DNA from: Afifellaceae bacterium
GTDB taxonomy: Bacteria > Pseudomonadota > Alphaproteobacteria > Rhizobiales > Afifellaceae
Reading direction: 5' to 3'
Length of the DNA: 39,461 nucleotides
NCBI GenBank assembly: GCA_028281235.1
Contig: JANQKG010000046.1
Location: 1 to 39,461, forward strand
This document shows, one piece after another, positions 7,941-15,243 of the stretch. How positions within the stretch are numbered: position 1 is the stretch's first letter; each line of letters starts with the position of its first letter. A model generated the notes under the pieces. It ran no database searches and was not told where the DNA came from. It was given only the letters and a program-made list of their open reading frames with translations. The translations under genes were made by a program, and so were the position numbers.

Positions 7941-9026
7941 ATGACCCGCGCCGACTGGCCGACCACGCGCCTTCTCGACCTCCTGGAGATCGACCTGCCG
8001 ATCATCCAGGCGCCGATGGCCGGCGCGCAGGGGCCGAAGCTGGCCGCCGCGGTCTCTGCAGAAGGCGGGCTCGGCTCCCTGCCTTGCGCCATGATCAGCC
8101 CGGACGATGCGCTTGCGCATGCAAGACAGGTGCGCGGCGCCACCAATCGCGGCTTTGCGATGAACTTCTTCTGCCATCGCGCACCCCAAGTCGACGGCGA
8201 GATGGAGGCGCGCTGGCGCGATCGGCTTGTCGGCTATTACGACGAGATCGGCGCGGAATTCCCGCGTGAGCCGGGCGTGGCGCGCGCGCCGTTCAACGAG
8301 GCGTTCTGCGACATGGTGGAAGCAATCGGCCCAGCCGTCGTCAGCTTCCATTTCGGCCTCCCTGACGATGCGCTGTTTCAACGCGTCAGGCAGACCGGCG
8401 CAAAGATTCTGTCATCCGCAACGACCGTGCGCGAGGCGAAGTTCCTCGCCGAGAAGGGCGTCGACGCCGTGATCGCGCAAGGCGTGGAGGCCGGCGGCCA
8501 TCGCGGCATGTTCCTGAGCGACGATATTGCCGGTCAGGTCGGCACGCTGGTGCTGGTGCCGCAGATCGTCGACGCGGTCGATGTGCCGGTGATCGCTGCC
8601 GGCGGCATCGCCGATGGTCGCGGCATCGCCGCAGCGTTCATGCTCGGCGCATCCGGCGTGCAGATCGGCACGGCCTATCTCGCGACGCCTGAGGCGCGTA
8701 TCTCCGATCTTCACAAGGACGCACTGCGCGCCTCGCGCGACGAGGACAGCGTCTTGACCAACGTCTTCACCGGCCGCCCGGCGCGTGGCCTGAAGAACCG
8801 CCTTGTGGAAGAGGTCGGACCGATCAGCCCCGACGCGCCCGCTTTCCCGCTCGCCGCCGGCTCCGTCGCACCGCTCCGCGCCAAGGCAGAGAAGGCCGGC
8901 AGCGCCGACTTCTCGCCGCTCTGGTCCGGCCAGGCCGGGCCGCTCGCCCGCGCCATGCCGGCGGGCGAGCTGACGGCAGCGCTGGCGGACGAGGCTCTAG
9001 CGCGGCTCAGGGCGTTCGCTGGGTGA
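7941..9026 (+). CDS. Nitronate monooxygenase / 2-nitropropane dioxygenase family
   Basis: A 361-residue FMN-dependent TIM-barrel protein. Typical features are PIIQAPMAGAQGP near the N-terminus, GVEAGGHRG in the phosphate/active-site loop, VIAAGGIADGRG and ASGVQIGTAYL. Nitronate monooxygenases oxidise alkyl nitronates such as propionate 3-nitronate using oxygen. Members of the family also include enoyl reductase-like enzymes, so the exact substrate is inferred. The start is ATG 7941, one base after the argG stop, indicating translational coupling. The next gene starts with GTG three bases after this stop. Confidence 0.88.
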   Translation: MTRADWPTTRLLDLLEIDLPIIQAPMAGAQGPKLAAAVSAEGGLGSLPCAMISPDDALAHARQVRGATNRGFAMNFFCHRAPQVDGEMEARWRDRLVGYYDEIGAEFPREPGVARAPFNEAFCDMVEAIGPAVVSFHFGLPDDALFQRVRQTGAKILSSATTVREAKFLAEKGVDAVIAQGVEAGGHRGMFLSDDIAGQVGTLVLVPQIVDAVDVPVIAAGGIADGRGIAAAFMLGASGVQIGTAYLATPEARISDLHKDALRASRDEDSVLTNVFTGRPARGLKNRLVEEVGPISPDAPAFPLAAGSVAPLRAKAEKAGSADFSPLWSGQAGPLARAMPAGELTAALADEALARLRAFAG

Positions 9027-9029
9027 CCT

Positions 9030-9653
9030 GTGCGAAAGCCCCGCAGCGTCCGCGCACTGGAAGCGCTCGGCCGCGTACGGCTCTCAGAAAACTTCTTCAT
9101 GCGCGACTTCCTTTATTCGGAGACCGCGAATTTCTATGGCCTCTCAAACGTGCCGGACGATCCCGACTTGGCGATTGCGGCCGGACGGCGGCTCTGCACG
9201 GACCTGCTGGAGCCGCTCTGCGGACACTTCGGGCGTATCTCCATCCGCTCCGCCTACCGCTCGCCGGAGGTAAACCGGCTCGGCAATGAGCGCGGGCACA
9301 ATTGCGCGCAGAACCAAAAGAGCTACGGCAATCACATCTGGGACCGGCGCGACGCCAACGGCGAGATGGGCGCCATGGCGACTGTAATTGTGCACGCCCT
9401 CATCCCGCACTATCAGGCGACTGGCGACTGGGAGGCGATGGCATGGTGGGTGCACGACCACCTGCCCTATTCGCAGATGCAGTTCTTCCCCAAGTTCGCT
9501 GCCTTCAATCTCGGCTGGCAAGAAACGCCGCAACGCACGATCTACTCCTACATCCCGCCGCGGCGCGGCTGGCTGACCAAACCGGGCATGGCGAACCATG
9601 CCGGCGACCATGCTCCCACGTACCGTGCGTTTCTGAAGAGCCTCCGCCGTTGA
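9030..9653 (+). CDS. Conserved protein, peptidase M15-like fold possible
   Basis: A 207-residue protein starting with GTG 9030, three bases after the preceding stop. The middle contains SAYRSPEVNRLG followed by a GNHIWDRRD segment. This resembles the 'SayRs..vn...g...SxHxxG.A.D' layout of M15/VanY D-Ala-D-Ala carboxypeptidase-type zinc enzymes, but the His-to-Asp spacing is not canonical. A later WWVHDHLPYSQMQFF and a C-terminal GWLTKPG segment are also present. No signal peptide or membrane segment is evident. Peptidoglycan hydrolysis is only a suggestion from the motif; it may be a conserved cytoplasmic protein or phage-derived. It forms a tight run with argG and the nitronate monooxygenase gene. 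Confidence 0.6.
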   Translation: MRKPRSVRALEALGRVRLSENFFMRDFLYSETANFYGLSNVPDDPDLAIAAGRRLCTDLLEPLCGHFGRISIRSAYRSPEVNRLGNERGHNCAQNQKSYGNHIWDRRDANGEMGAMATVIVHALIPHYQATGDWEAMAWWVHDHLPYSQMQFFPKFAAFNLGWQETPQRTIYSYIPPRRGWLTKPGMANHAGDHAPTYRAFLKSLRR

Positions 9654-9703
9654 ACCGATGCCGGAAAACGCCATCTAGGCCGTAGACCCTACGGATTAGC
9701 GAG

Positions 9704-10801
9704 ATGTCCTGGTCATTCCCGATCGGCCGATTGCTCGGCAGCGAGATTCGCGTCCACGTCACGTTCTTTCTGCTGCTCGCCTGGATCGCGATTGCGCATT
9801 ACCAGCAGGGCGGCACGGCCGCAGCCATCGACGGGGTGCTCTTCATCATCGCCATCTTCGCCTGCGTCGTGGCACACGAATTCGGCCACGCGCTCGCCGC
9901 GCGGCGCTACGGCATCAAGACGCCCGACATCACACTCCTCCCGATCGGCGGACTGGCGCGGCTGGAGCGCATGCCGGAGAAGCCCGGCCAGGAGATCGTC
10001 GTGGCGCTCGCCGGGCCGGCGGTGAACGTCGTTATTGCTATTGTCCTGATCGTCTTCATGCAGGCACGCTTCGACATGGAGGCGCTGCAGAGTCTCGACA
10101 ATCCGGCGCTCTCCTTCATCGTGCGGCTTGCCTCGGTGAATGTCTTCCTCGTCCTCTTCAATCTCATCCCCGCCTTCCCGATGGACGGCGGACGCGTGCT
10201 GCGCGCGCTTCTGGCGACCCGTTACCCACGCGCGCGGGCCACCAATATCGCTGCGCGGATCGGCCAGGCGCTGGCCTTCGGCTTCGGCTTCCTGGGATTG
10301 ATGAGCGGCAATCCCCTGCTGATCTTCATCGCCATCTTTGTCTATCTCGCCGCCACCGCCGAGGCGCAGAGCGTCGGTATGCAGGACATCTCCCGCAGCC
10401 TCGGCGTCCGCGACGGCATGATCACGCGCTTTGAAGCGCTGGGCCCGCAATCGACCATCGGCGACGCAGCCGAGCTGCTCCTCAGGACCACGCAGCATGA
10501 ATTCCCCGTCGTCGATGGCACCGGCAAGTTGTGGGGCTTTCTGACGCGCACCGCCATGGTCCAGGCGCTGTCGGACAGCGGGCCCGCGACCCCAGTCATC
10601 GACGTGATGGCCAGCAGCGTTCCGACCGTTTCAAGTTCGGCCCGCCTCGACGAGGCGCTGAAGCATCTCCAGGGGCGCAGCACGCCCGCCGTCGGCGTCA
10701 CCGACTGGGACGGCCAGCTCATCGGCTACATCACGCCGGAGAATGTCGGCGAACTGATGATGGTGGAAAATGCCGGCGCAAGCCGCAGCCTTGCCAGATA
10801 G
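9704..10801 (+). CDS. Site-2 protease family (M50B) with C-terminal CBS domains
   Basis: A 365-residue integral membrane protein. The zinc-binding HEFGH motif lies at 58-62 in a transmembrane segment, and the second motif NLIPAFPMDGGR supplies the aspartate at about 161. Several hydrophobic segments span residues 15-225. A CBS pair occupies about 240-350 (RFEALGPQSTIGDAAELL; VMASSVPTVS). This is the Rip3-like/SpoIVFB-type group III site-2 protease architecture, which cleaves transmembrane substrates and senses adenosine nucleotides through CBS domains. The substrate is unknown. It begins 50 bases after the M15-like gene and may end the argG transcript. GCGAG before the ATG acts as a modest Shine-Dalgarno. 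Confidence 0.92.
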   Translation: MSWSFPIGRLLGSEIRVHVTFFLLLAWIAIAHYQQGGTAAAIDGVLFIIAIFACVVAHEFGHALAARRYGIKTPDITLLPIGGLARLERMPEKPGQEIVVALAGPAVNVVIAIVLIVFMQARFDMEALQSLDNPALSFIVRLASVNVFLVLFNLIPAFPMDGGRVLRALLATRYPRARATNIAARIGQALAFGFGFLGLMSGNPLLIFIAIFVYLAATAEAQSVGMQDISRSLGVRDGMITRFEALGPQSTIGDAAELLLRTTQHEFPVVDGTGKLWGFLTRTAMVQALSDSGPATPVIDVMASSVPTVSSSARLDEALKHLQGRSTPAVGVTDWDGQLIGYITPENVGELMMVENAGASRSLAR

Positions 10802-10881
10802 AGCCCAGATGCCTAACGGTTTGGCGCGTTCTGGCGCCTGTGCCGGATGAGCCGCCGGACTTCAACAACATAGGACCCTCG

Positions 10882-11730
10882 ATGAGCCGAACGCGCCGGT
10901 CGTGGCGACGCATTCGCCACGTTTGGAGAGGTGCCGAAAAGCCGGGTCATTTGAGCGTCGGTCCCAAGGCGTTGGTGCCTCCCACGCAGTTCCAGAAGTC
11001 GCACCACCTGATCGATCCATACCACAAGGTGATTTACTGCTACGTCGCAAAGAACGCCTGCTCGTCATTCAAGTTTCATTTTTTGAGGAAGAAGCTCAGC
11101 GCCGCCGGCGTGCCCATGTCGGACGTGGAAATCGACCGCCAGAAACATGGCCTCCACAAGCAGCACGCAATCACCGAAGTTCCAGACGATCTGTTTAAGG
11201 ATTACTATGTCTTCTTTATCGTGCGCCATCCCAGCGCTCGTATTTGCAGCGCGTTTCTCGACAAGTTTGTTCATAAGCCGACTTTGCCCTCATATGCGCG
11301 GCAATTCATGGTCAACGGCGGCTGCGGCGATGATCCGGCACTGTGGACGTTCACGGATTTCGTCCACTGCATCGCCCGAGCGAAAGTGGAAGAGCTCAAC
11401 GAGCACTGGATGCCTCAGCATCGGCATATCATCGAGGGTATCGACTACGACTTCATACCGATGGAATCATTCGCAAAGCACCCTCGCCTGAAAGGCCTGT
11501 ACGGAGACCTGACGCACAAGGTTGGCGGGCATGGTCTAAGCTATTTCGATGCGCGCGAGCCCGCGCATCTGACGCCCGTATCCGAACTCCGGCGAATTCA
11601 CGAAGAGCACGGCGCGTTTCCCGCATGGCGAAGTTTTATGCAGCCAGAGCTGGAGGACATTCTGAACAGCGCGTTTGGCCCTGATTTTGGCCTCTACCAG
11701 CGATCGAAGACGGCAAGCGCGCCGGCTTAG
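10882..11730 (+). CDS. Sulfotransferase family 2-like protein
   Basis: A 282-residue protein resembling the Sulfotransfer_2 family (carbohydrate sulfotransferases). The 5'-phosphosulfate loop is represented by YCYVAKNACSSFK at about 52-64. The 3'-phosphate motif is FFIVRHPSARICSAF at about 111-125, with Arg115 and Ser123. No signal peptide is obvious. The product would transfer sulfate from PAPS to a glycan or lipid-linked sugar; the acceptor is unknown. AGGA lies 6 bases before ATG 10882. Its base composition is visibly less GC-rich than argG or the protease gene, suggesting a more recent arrival. No other polysaccharide genes are present in the window. Confidence 0.8.
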   Translation: MSRTRRSWRRIRHVWRGAEKPGHLSVGPKALVPPTQFQKSHHLIDPYHKVIYCYVAKNACSSFKFHFLRKKLSAAGVPMSDVEIDRQKHGLHKQHAITEVPDDLFKDYYVFFIVRHPSARICSAFLDKFVHKPTLPSYARQFMVNGGCGDDPALWTFTDFVHCIARAKVEELNEHWMPQHRHIIEGIDYDFIPMESFAKHPRLKGLYGDLTHKVGGHGLSYFDAREPAHLTPVSELRRIHEEHGAFPAWRSFMQPELEDILNSAFGPDFGLYQRSKTASAPA

Positions 11731-11741
11731 CCGTTCACCTC

Positions 11742-12071
11742 TCAATCCGTATAACGATACGTGCCCACTTCGCAGATATTGACGCTTGGACGCTCAAGCT
11801 CCAGCCCATCGTCGAACACGGCGCGAAAGCGATAGCGGCAATAGCCGCTGCCATCGTCGAAATTGAGCACGATGGAACCGCCCGCCGGCAGGATGTCGTC
11901 GCCAAGCAGGCTTTCGCGCCAATCACGTGTGTCGACATTCACGCCATAGAACCGGACGATGTCGACACGTGAATCGTTGACGATCCGCACACGCCGGTCG
12001 AGCGCCTCCGCCGCTTGCGGAATCGCGATGACAAGGGCGGCGAGAAGCGCGGTTTGCCTGGCGGACATCAT
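11742..12071 (-). CDS. Small exported conserved hypothetical protein
   Basis: A 109-residue protein with a cleavable N-terminal signal: a hydrophobic LLAALVIAIP stretch and a likely cut after AEA near residue 23. The mature part starts RRVRIVNDSRVDIVRFYG and contains LPAGGSIVLNFDDGSGYC and FRAVFDDG, ending in TYRYTD. The spacing of two Cys residues may form a disulfide in the periplasm. Similar small proteins are recurrent in Hyphomicrobiales, but no function is known to me. Two consecutive ATG codons (12071 and 12068) could serve as start. It is convergent with the sulfotransferase gene and follows the large regulator on the same strand after a 34-base gap. Confidence 0.75.
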   Translation of the reverse strand: MMSARQTALLAALVIAIPQAAEALDRRVRIVNDSRVDIVRFYGVNVDTRDWRESLLGDDILPAGGSIVLNFDDGSGYCRYRFRAVFDDGLELERPSVNICEVGTYRYTD

Positions 12072-12105
12072 CGATCCGAGCCTACACCCAAAGAGGACCT
12101 ATCGC

Positions 12106-14076
12106 TCATTTTTCCGGCAGCCCGGCGAGCCTCAATCCCTCCCAATAATAAGGCATGTGCTTCAGAATACCGCGCGGCATCAAAGCCTTCATCTTCTCAA
12201 TCGTCAGGTCCGGGTGCGCCTCCAGGAGCCGCTCTATCGCACCATGAGCCTTTTCCGATTGGCCGGAAAGCGCCGCACTGACCGCCAGAAGCCGATACGG
12301 CCAAATGAGATTGGGTTTCGACCGCAACCCCTCCTCCGTGAGCGTCGTCGCCAGTTCATAGTCGCCCTTGGCGGCGTGTCCAGCCGCTGTCCCGAAGCTG
12401 AGATTGAAGTCGAGCGGGTCGAGCGGACTGAGCCGCCGGGCACGCGTGAACCGCTCAAGGGCCGTATCTGGATCATTGTCATAGAGGCGCACCCAGCCGC
12501 CCCGCGCCCACCCCCAGGCGTTGTTCGGATCAATAGAGAGGCTACGTTGCACATAGGTCTCGGCTATCTCGAACTCCTCCGTCGCTTGGCTGTAGGCGGC
12601 GCCGATGGCAGCAAGGGCCGTGGCATCGTCCTCCACCAGGCCGGCCGCACGCTTGCACAGCGCCACCGCCTCGCGGCGGTCAATGTCCGGGTCATTGGAC
12701 CAGAGATAGGACACGTTCTGCGCATGGCACCACGCCAGAAGCGCAGCGGCCAGCCCATAATCGGGGCTCTCCTGCAGCGCCTCCGTCAACAAGGCCATGG
12801 CATCGGCGTTATCGACTTCAGTATGCGCCCACAGATGCGGATAGGCCCGCATGACGCGGTCATAGGCCGCCAGGCTATCAGGCCGTTTGCGCCGCGCGCG
12901 TTCAACCTCCGCCGCCCTGAGCGACGGGTGCAGCGCGCCCGCCACGCGCATGGCGATCTCGTCCTGAAAATCAAAGACGTCGGCGACCTCGCCGTCGAAG
13001 CGATCCGACCAGAGCAGCGCGCCGCCCTCCGCATCGATCAGGCTGACGCTGATGCGAACCCGGTCGCCGGAGCGGCGCACGGCTCCTTCAAGCACATACC
13101 GGACGCCAAGCCTGCGCCCAACGTCGCGCACGTCATGCGCGACCCCCTTGAAGGTATTGGCCGTCTGTCGGGCAATGACGAAGAAGTCGCGCATGCGCGC
13201 CAGCGCACCGGTGACCTCCTCAACGATGCCGTCGATGAACGCCCCCTGCCCCGGATCGCCGGAGAGGTTCTCAAACGGCATCACCACAATCGACGGACCG
13301 TCATGCGAGGGCGGTGCGTCGCCATCAGGCTTTGAGACGGACGACGCGTCCGCGGAGGCAGCGTCCCCGCTTCGCGCCTTCTCAGCCAGCGCCCGGGTCG
13401 CCTGCTCCGGTTCTGCGTCGAACTCCCGCCGCAGCGCCTCAGCACAAACATCGTAGAGGCGCAGCGCCTCCGTCGTCCGGCCTTCGGCAAGCGCTGCAGC
13501 CATCAACATACGATGCGCTTCCTCCGCCGTGGGGTCGACCGCAAGCACACGCCGCGCAAGGCCGGCGACCGTGCCACGCTCATCCGCCGTCAGACCCTCG
13601 GCTTGGGCCGCCTTGGCCAATAGCCCTAACGCCGTGCGATGCAGCCGCTCCCGCTCGATGCGCAGCCAGTCGGCGGCGCCCGGATCGGGCGGATCGAACC
13701 CGTCAAGCAATGGCCCCTGATAGAGCATCGCCGCGCGCGCCAGCATCTGAGCGCCATCGGCATCAGCCGCAACAAGGAATGCAGTGGCGTCGCAATCGAG
13801 ATCGGCTGTGGCAAGCCTAACCGTCTGCTGATCGGCCTCCAAAGCGTCGCCGCAGATCCGCCTGATCTCCGCCAGGGCCTGGCGCAGGCTGCCGCGCGCC
13901 TGCGCTTCGCCGCGGCTGCTCCACAACAATCCGCTCAGCCGCTCACGCGTCTCCGCCCGGCCGCTGAGAAGCGCCAGATATCCAAGCAGAAACGCGGCCT
14001 TTCGCGTTCGCGGGCCATCCAATGGGCCATTGGGACCGGCAAGCAAGAAGCCGCCAAAGAGGCGGATGTTCAGCAT
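12106..14076 (-). CDS. SARP/BTAD-type regulator with TolB-N-like and TPR regions
   Basis: A 656-residue cytoplasmic protein. Residues 1-90 form an OmpR/SARP-like winged-helix segment (LNIRLFGGFLLAG...RTRKAAFLLGYLALL). Residues ~95-235 match a bacterial transcriptional activation domain. After a charged linker, PSIVVMPFENLSGDP at about 265 begins the TolB-N/FlgO-like module found in CadC- and cyclase-associated regulators (GVRYVLEGAVRRSGDRVRIS). The C-terminal 260 residues are helical TPR-like repeats. Such proteins are common in Rhizobiales and presumed DNA-binding regulators, though their ligands are unknown. The gene is divergent from a DUF1127 gene, with a perfect GAAATCG/CGATTTC palindrome between them that could be its operator. 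The small exported protein gene downstream may be cotranscribed. Confidence 0.85.
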   Translation of the reverse strand: MLNIRLFGGFLLAGPNGPLDGPRTRKAAFLLGYLALLSGRAETRERLSGLLWSSRGEAQARGSLRQALAEIRRICGDALEADQQTVRLATADLDCDATAFLVAADADGAQMLARAAMLYQGPLLDGFDPPDPGAADWLRIERERLHRTALGLLAKAAQAEGLTADERGTVAGLARRVLAVDPTAEEAHRMLMAAALAEGRTTEALRLYDVCAEALRREFDAEPEQATRALAEKARSGDAASADASSVSKPDGDAPPSHDGPSIVVMPFENLSGDPGQGAFIDGIVEEVTGALARMRDFFVIARQTANTFKGVAHDVRDVGRRLGVRYVLEGAVRRSGDRVRISVSLIDAEGGALLWSDRFDGEVADVFDFQDEIAMRVAGALHPSLRAAEVERARRKRPDSLAAYDRVMRAYPHLWAHTEVDNADAMALLTEALQESPDYGLAAALLAWCHAQNVSYLWSNDPDIDRREAVALCKRAAGLVEDDATALAAIGAAYSQATEEFEIAETYVQRSLSIDPNNAWGWARGGWVRLYDNDPDTALERFTRARRLSPLDPLDFNLSFGTAAGHAAKGDYELATTLTEEGLRSKPNLIWPYRLLAVSAALSGQSEKAHGAIERLLEAHPDLTIEKMKALMPRGILKHMPYYWEGLRLAGLPEK

Positions 14077-14134
14077 GTCTTTCGTTTTAGGCCTGTCTTT
14101 GGACCGAGCACGGCTGCGGCATAAACAAATCGCC

Positions 14135-14150
14135 GAAATCGGTCGATTTC
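14135..14150. promoter_or_regulatory. Operator-like palindrome between divergent regulator and DUF1127 genes
   Basis: GAAATCG (14135-14141), GT spacer, CGATTTC (14144-14150) is a perfect 7+2+7 inverted repeat in the intergenic region between the SARP-like regulator (start 14076) and the DUF1127 gene (start 14268). Position and symmetry suggest a binding site, possibly for the regulator itself. This is inference only. Confidence 0.4.
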
Positions 14151-14267
14151 ACGCATTTTTCACGCGCCGGGCCGCCGCGGCAAGCCGGTTTCACGCTCAC
14201 CTGACGCTTGGGGGAACGACTCAGCGGCATTGTGGCGCCAATCAAGAGCGCCACCGGAGCAGAAACA

Positions 14268-14525
14268 ATGTCCACCATCGCCGAGCCGAATCATGTTGCC
14301 ACCCAAGCACAGACGCCGATCCGCGCGCAGGATATCCTCAATGTCCTGCTGTCCAAGGTTATCGGCACCTATCGCTGGCACCGGTCGCGCCGCGCCATGA
14401 TGGAAATGTCGGACTGGCAGCGCCGCGATGTCGGGCTGGAGGGCGTCGACCTGCGCTCTGAAACGGAGATCGTTATCGCGGCGCGGCGCAATCTCGAACT
14501 CGGCTTGCCCACCGAGTGGCGCTGA
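14268..14525 (+). CDS. DUF1127 domain (YjiS-like) small protein
   Basis: An 85-residue protein whose C-terminal half contains the Arg-rich helix-turn HRSRRAMMEMSDWQRRDVGL, the DUF1127 signature. Alphaproteobacterial DUF1127 proteins include small Arg-rich post-transcriptional regulators affecting phosphate, carbon and RNA metabolism; whether this longer member acts that way is unknown. ATG 14268 is preceded by GGAG at 14256-14259, eight bases away, and is preferred to an upstream in-frame start at 14208. It is transcribed divergently from the SARP-like regulator. No operon partner follows directly: cytochrome b561 starts 124 bases later. Confidence 0.88.
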   Translation: MSTIAEPNHVATQAQTPIRAQDILNVLLSKVIGTYRWHRSRRAMMEMSDWQRRDVGLEGVDLRSETEIVIAARRNLELGLPTEWR

Positions 14526-14649
14526 GTGCACCCCGCCCCGTTTGGACGGCCGGAGCAGATGAGCCGTAACATTCATCGCGCCATCCCCACGACCCAAGAC
14601 GTCGATTCTGTGTGAGCGCCGCGAGCAGAAATCTGCTACCCGGCGTTTC

Positions 14650-15153
14650 ATGCAAAAAGACTCATCCGCCAGCGCGAGAGCCGGCTTCTCCACCACACAG
14701 ATCGTCCTGCATTGGCTGATCGCCCTTCTGGTCGGCGTGCAGTTCCTCAATCATGAGGCCATGGAAGATTGGTGGCGGGATGCCACCGGCGGCCTGCCGG
14801 AGCCCGGGCCAGCAATGGTCCACATCATCGCCGGCAGCGCTGTCCTCATCCTGATGGCCGTGCGGATCATCATGCGCTGGCGGATCGGTGCGCCGGAGCA
14901 GCCGGAGGGCTATTCGGCGCTGATGACACGCGCCGCGAACTGGGCGCATTATGCGCTCTACGCCATCATGTTCCTGCTGCCGCTCACCGGCCTGATGGCG
15001 GTCTTCGTCGCCGCGCCGGTGGCGGAGGCGCATGACGTTCTGACCGGCGTGTTCCTGGCGCTTCTGGCGCTGCATGTGCTCGGCACTCTCTATCACCTGA
15101 TCGTCCGCCGCGACGGCGTGTTCAAGCGCATCTTCGTGCCGCGAAAGGCCTGA
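14650..15153 (+). CDS. Cytochrome b561 family protein
   Basis: A 167-residue integral membrane protein with four hydrophobic segments (about 18-37, 57-75, 98-117 and 126-146). Histidines suited to bind two b-type haems lie in VLHWLIALL, MVHIIAGS, NWAHYALY and in LALHVLGTLYHLIV. The FSTTQIVLHWL beginning is typical of YodB/CybB-type cytochrome b561. Family members move electrons from the quinone pool, for example to reduce superoxide at the membrane. The partner here is unknown. It is followed by a 90-base gap with a strong inverted repeat before typA. Confidence 0.92.
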   Translation: MQKDSSASARAGFSTTQIVLHWLIALLVGVQFLNHEAMEDWWRDATGGLPEPGPAMVHIIAGSAVLILMAVRIIMRWRIGAPEQPEGYSALMTRAANWAHYALYAIMFLLPLTGLMAVFVAAPVAEAHDVLTGVFLALLALHVLGTLYHLIVRRDGVFKRIFVPRKA

Positions 15154-15177
15154 ACTACCCGCGACGCTAACGCACGG

Positions 15178-15221
15178 CGCGGGCCTGTTTCGCCCGGGGA
15201 AAATCGGCTATCAGGCCCGCG
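15178..15221 (+). promoter_or_regulatory. 10-bp inverted repeat between cytochrome b561 and typA
   Basis: CGCGGGCCTG (15178-15187) and CAGGCCCGCG (15212-15221) form a perfect 10-bp stem with a 24-base loop that contains a further CGCCCGGGG tract. It ends 22 bases before the typA ATG. It could be a terminator for the upstream gene (though without a clear U-run) or a leader hairpin affecting typA translation. Confidence 0.5.
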
Positions 15222-15243
15222 GTTCCTCAATTCCGGCAGGTTC

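Noticed and set aside
11959-13335. Long open frame (458 codons) on + opposite the regulator gene
   Set aside because: It is antisense to the clear SARP/TolB-N/TPR coding sequence and its translation is Arg/Pro-rich with no family match; GC-rich third positions create such shadows.
14213-14240. GGAAC resembling an EcfG (general stress) promoter -35 upstream of the DUF1127 gene
   Set aside because: No GTT-type -10 element is found 16-17 bases downstream, so the match is likely chance.
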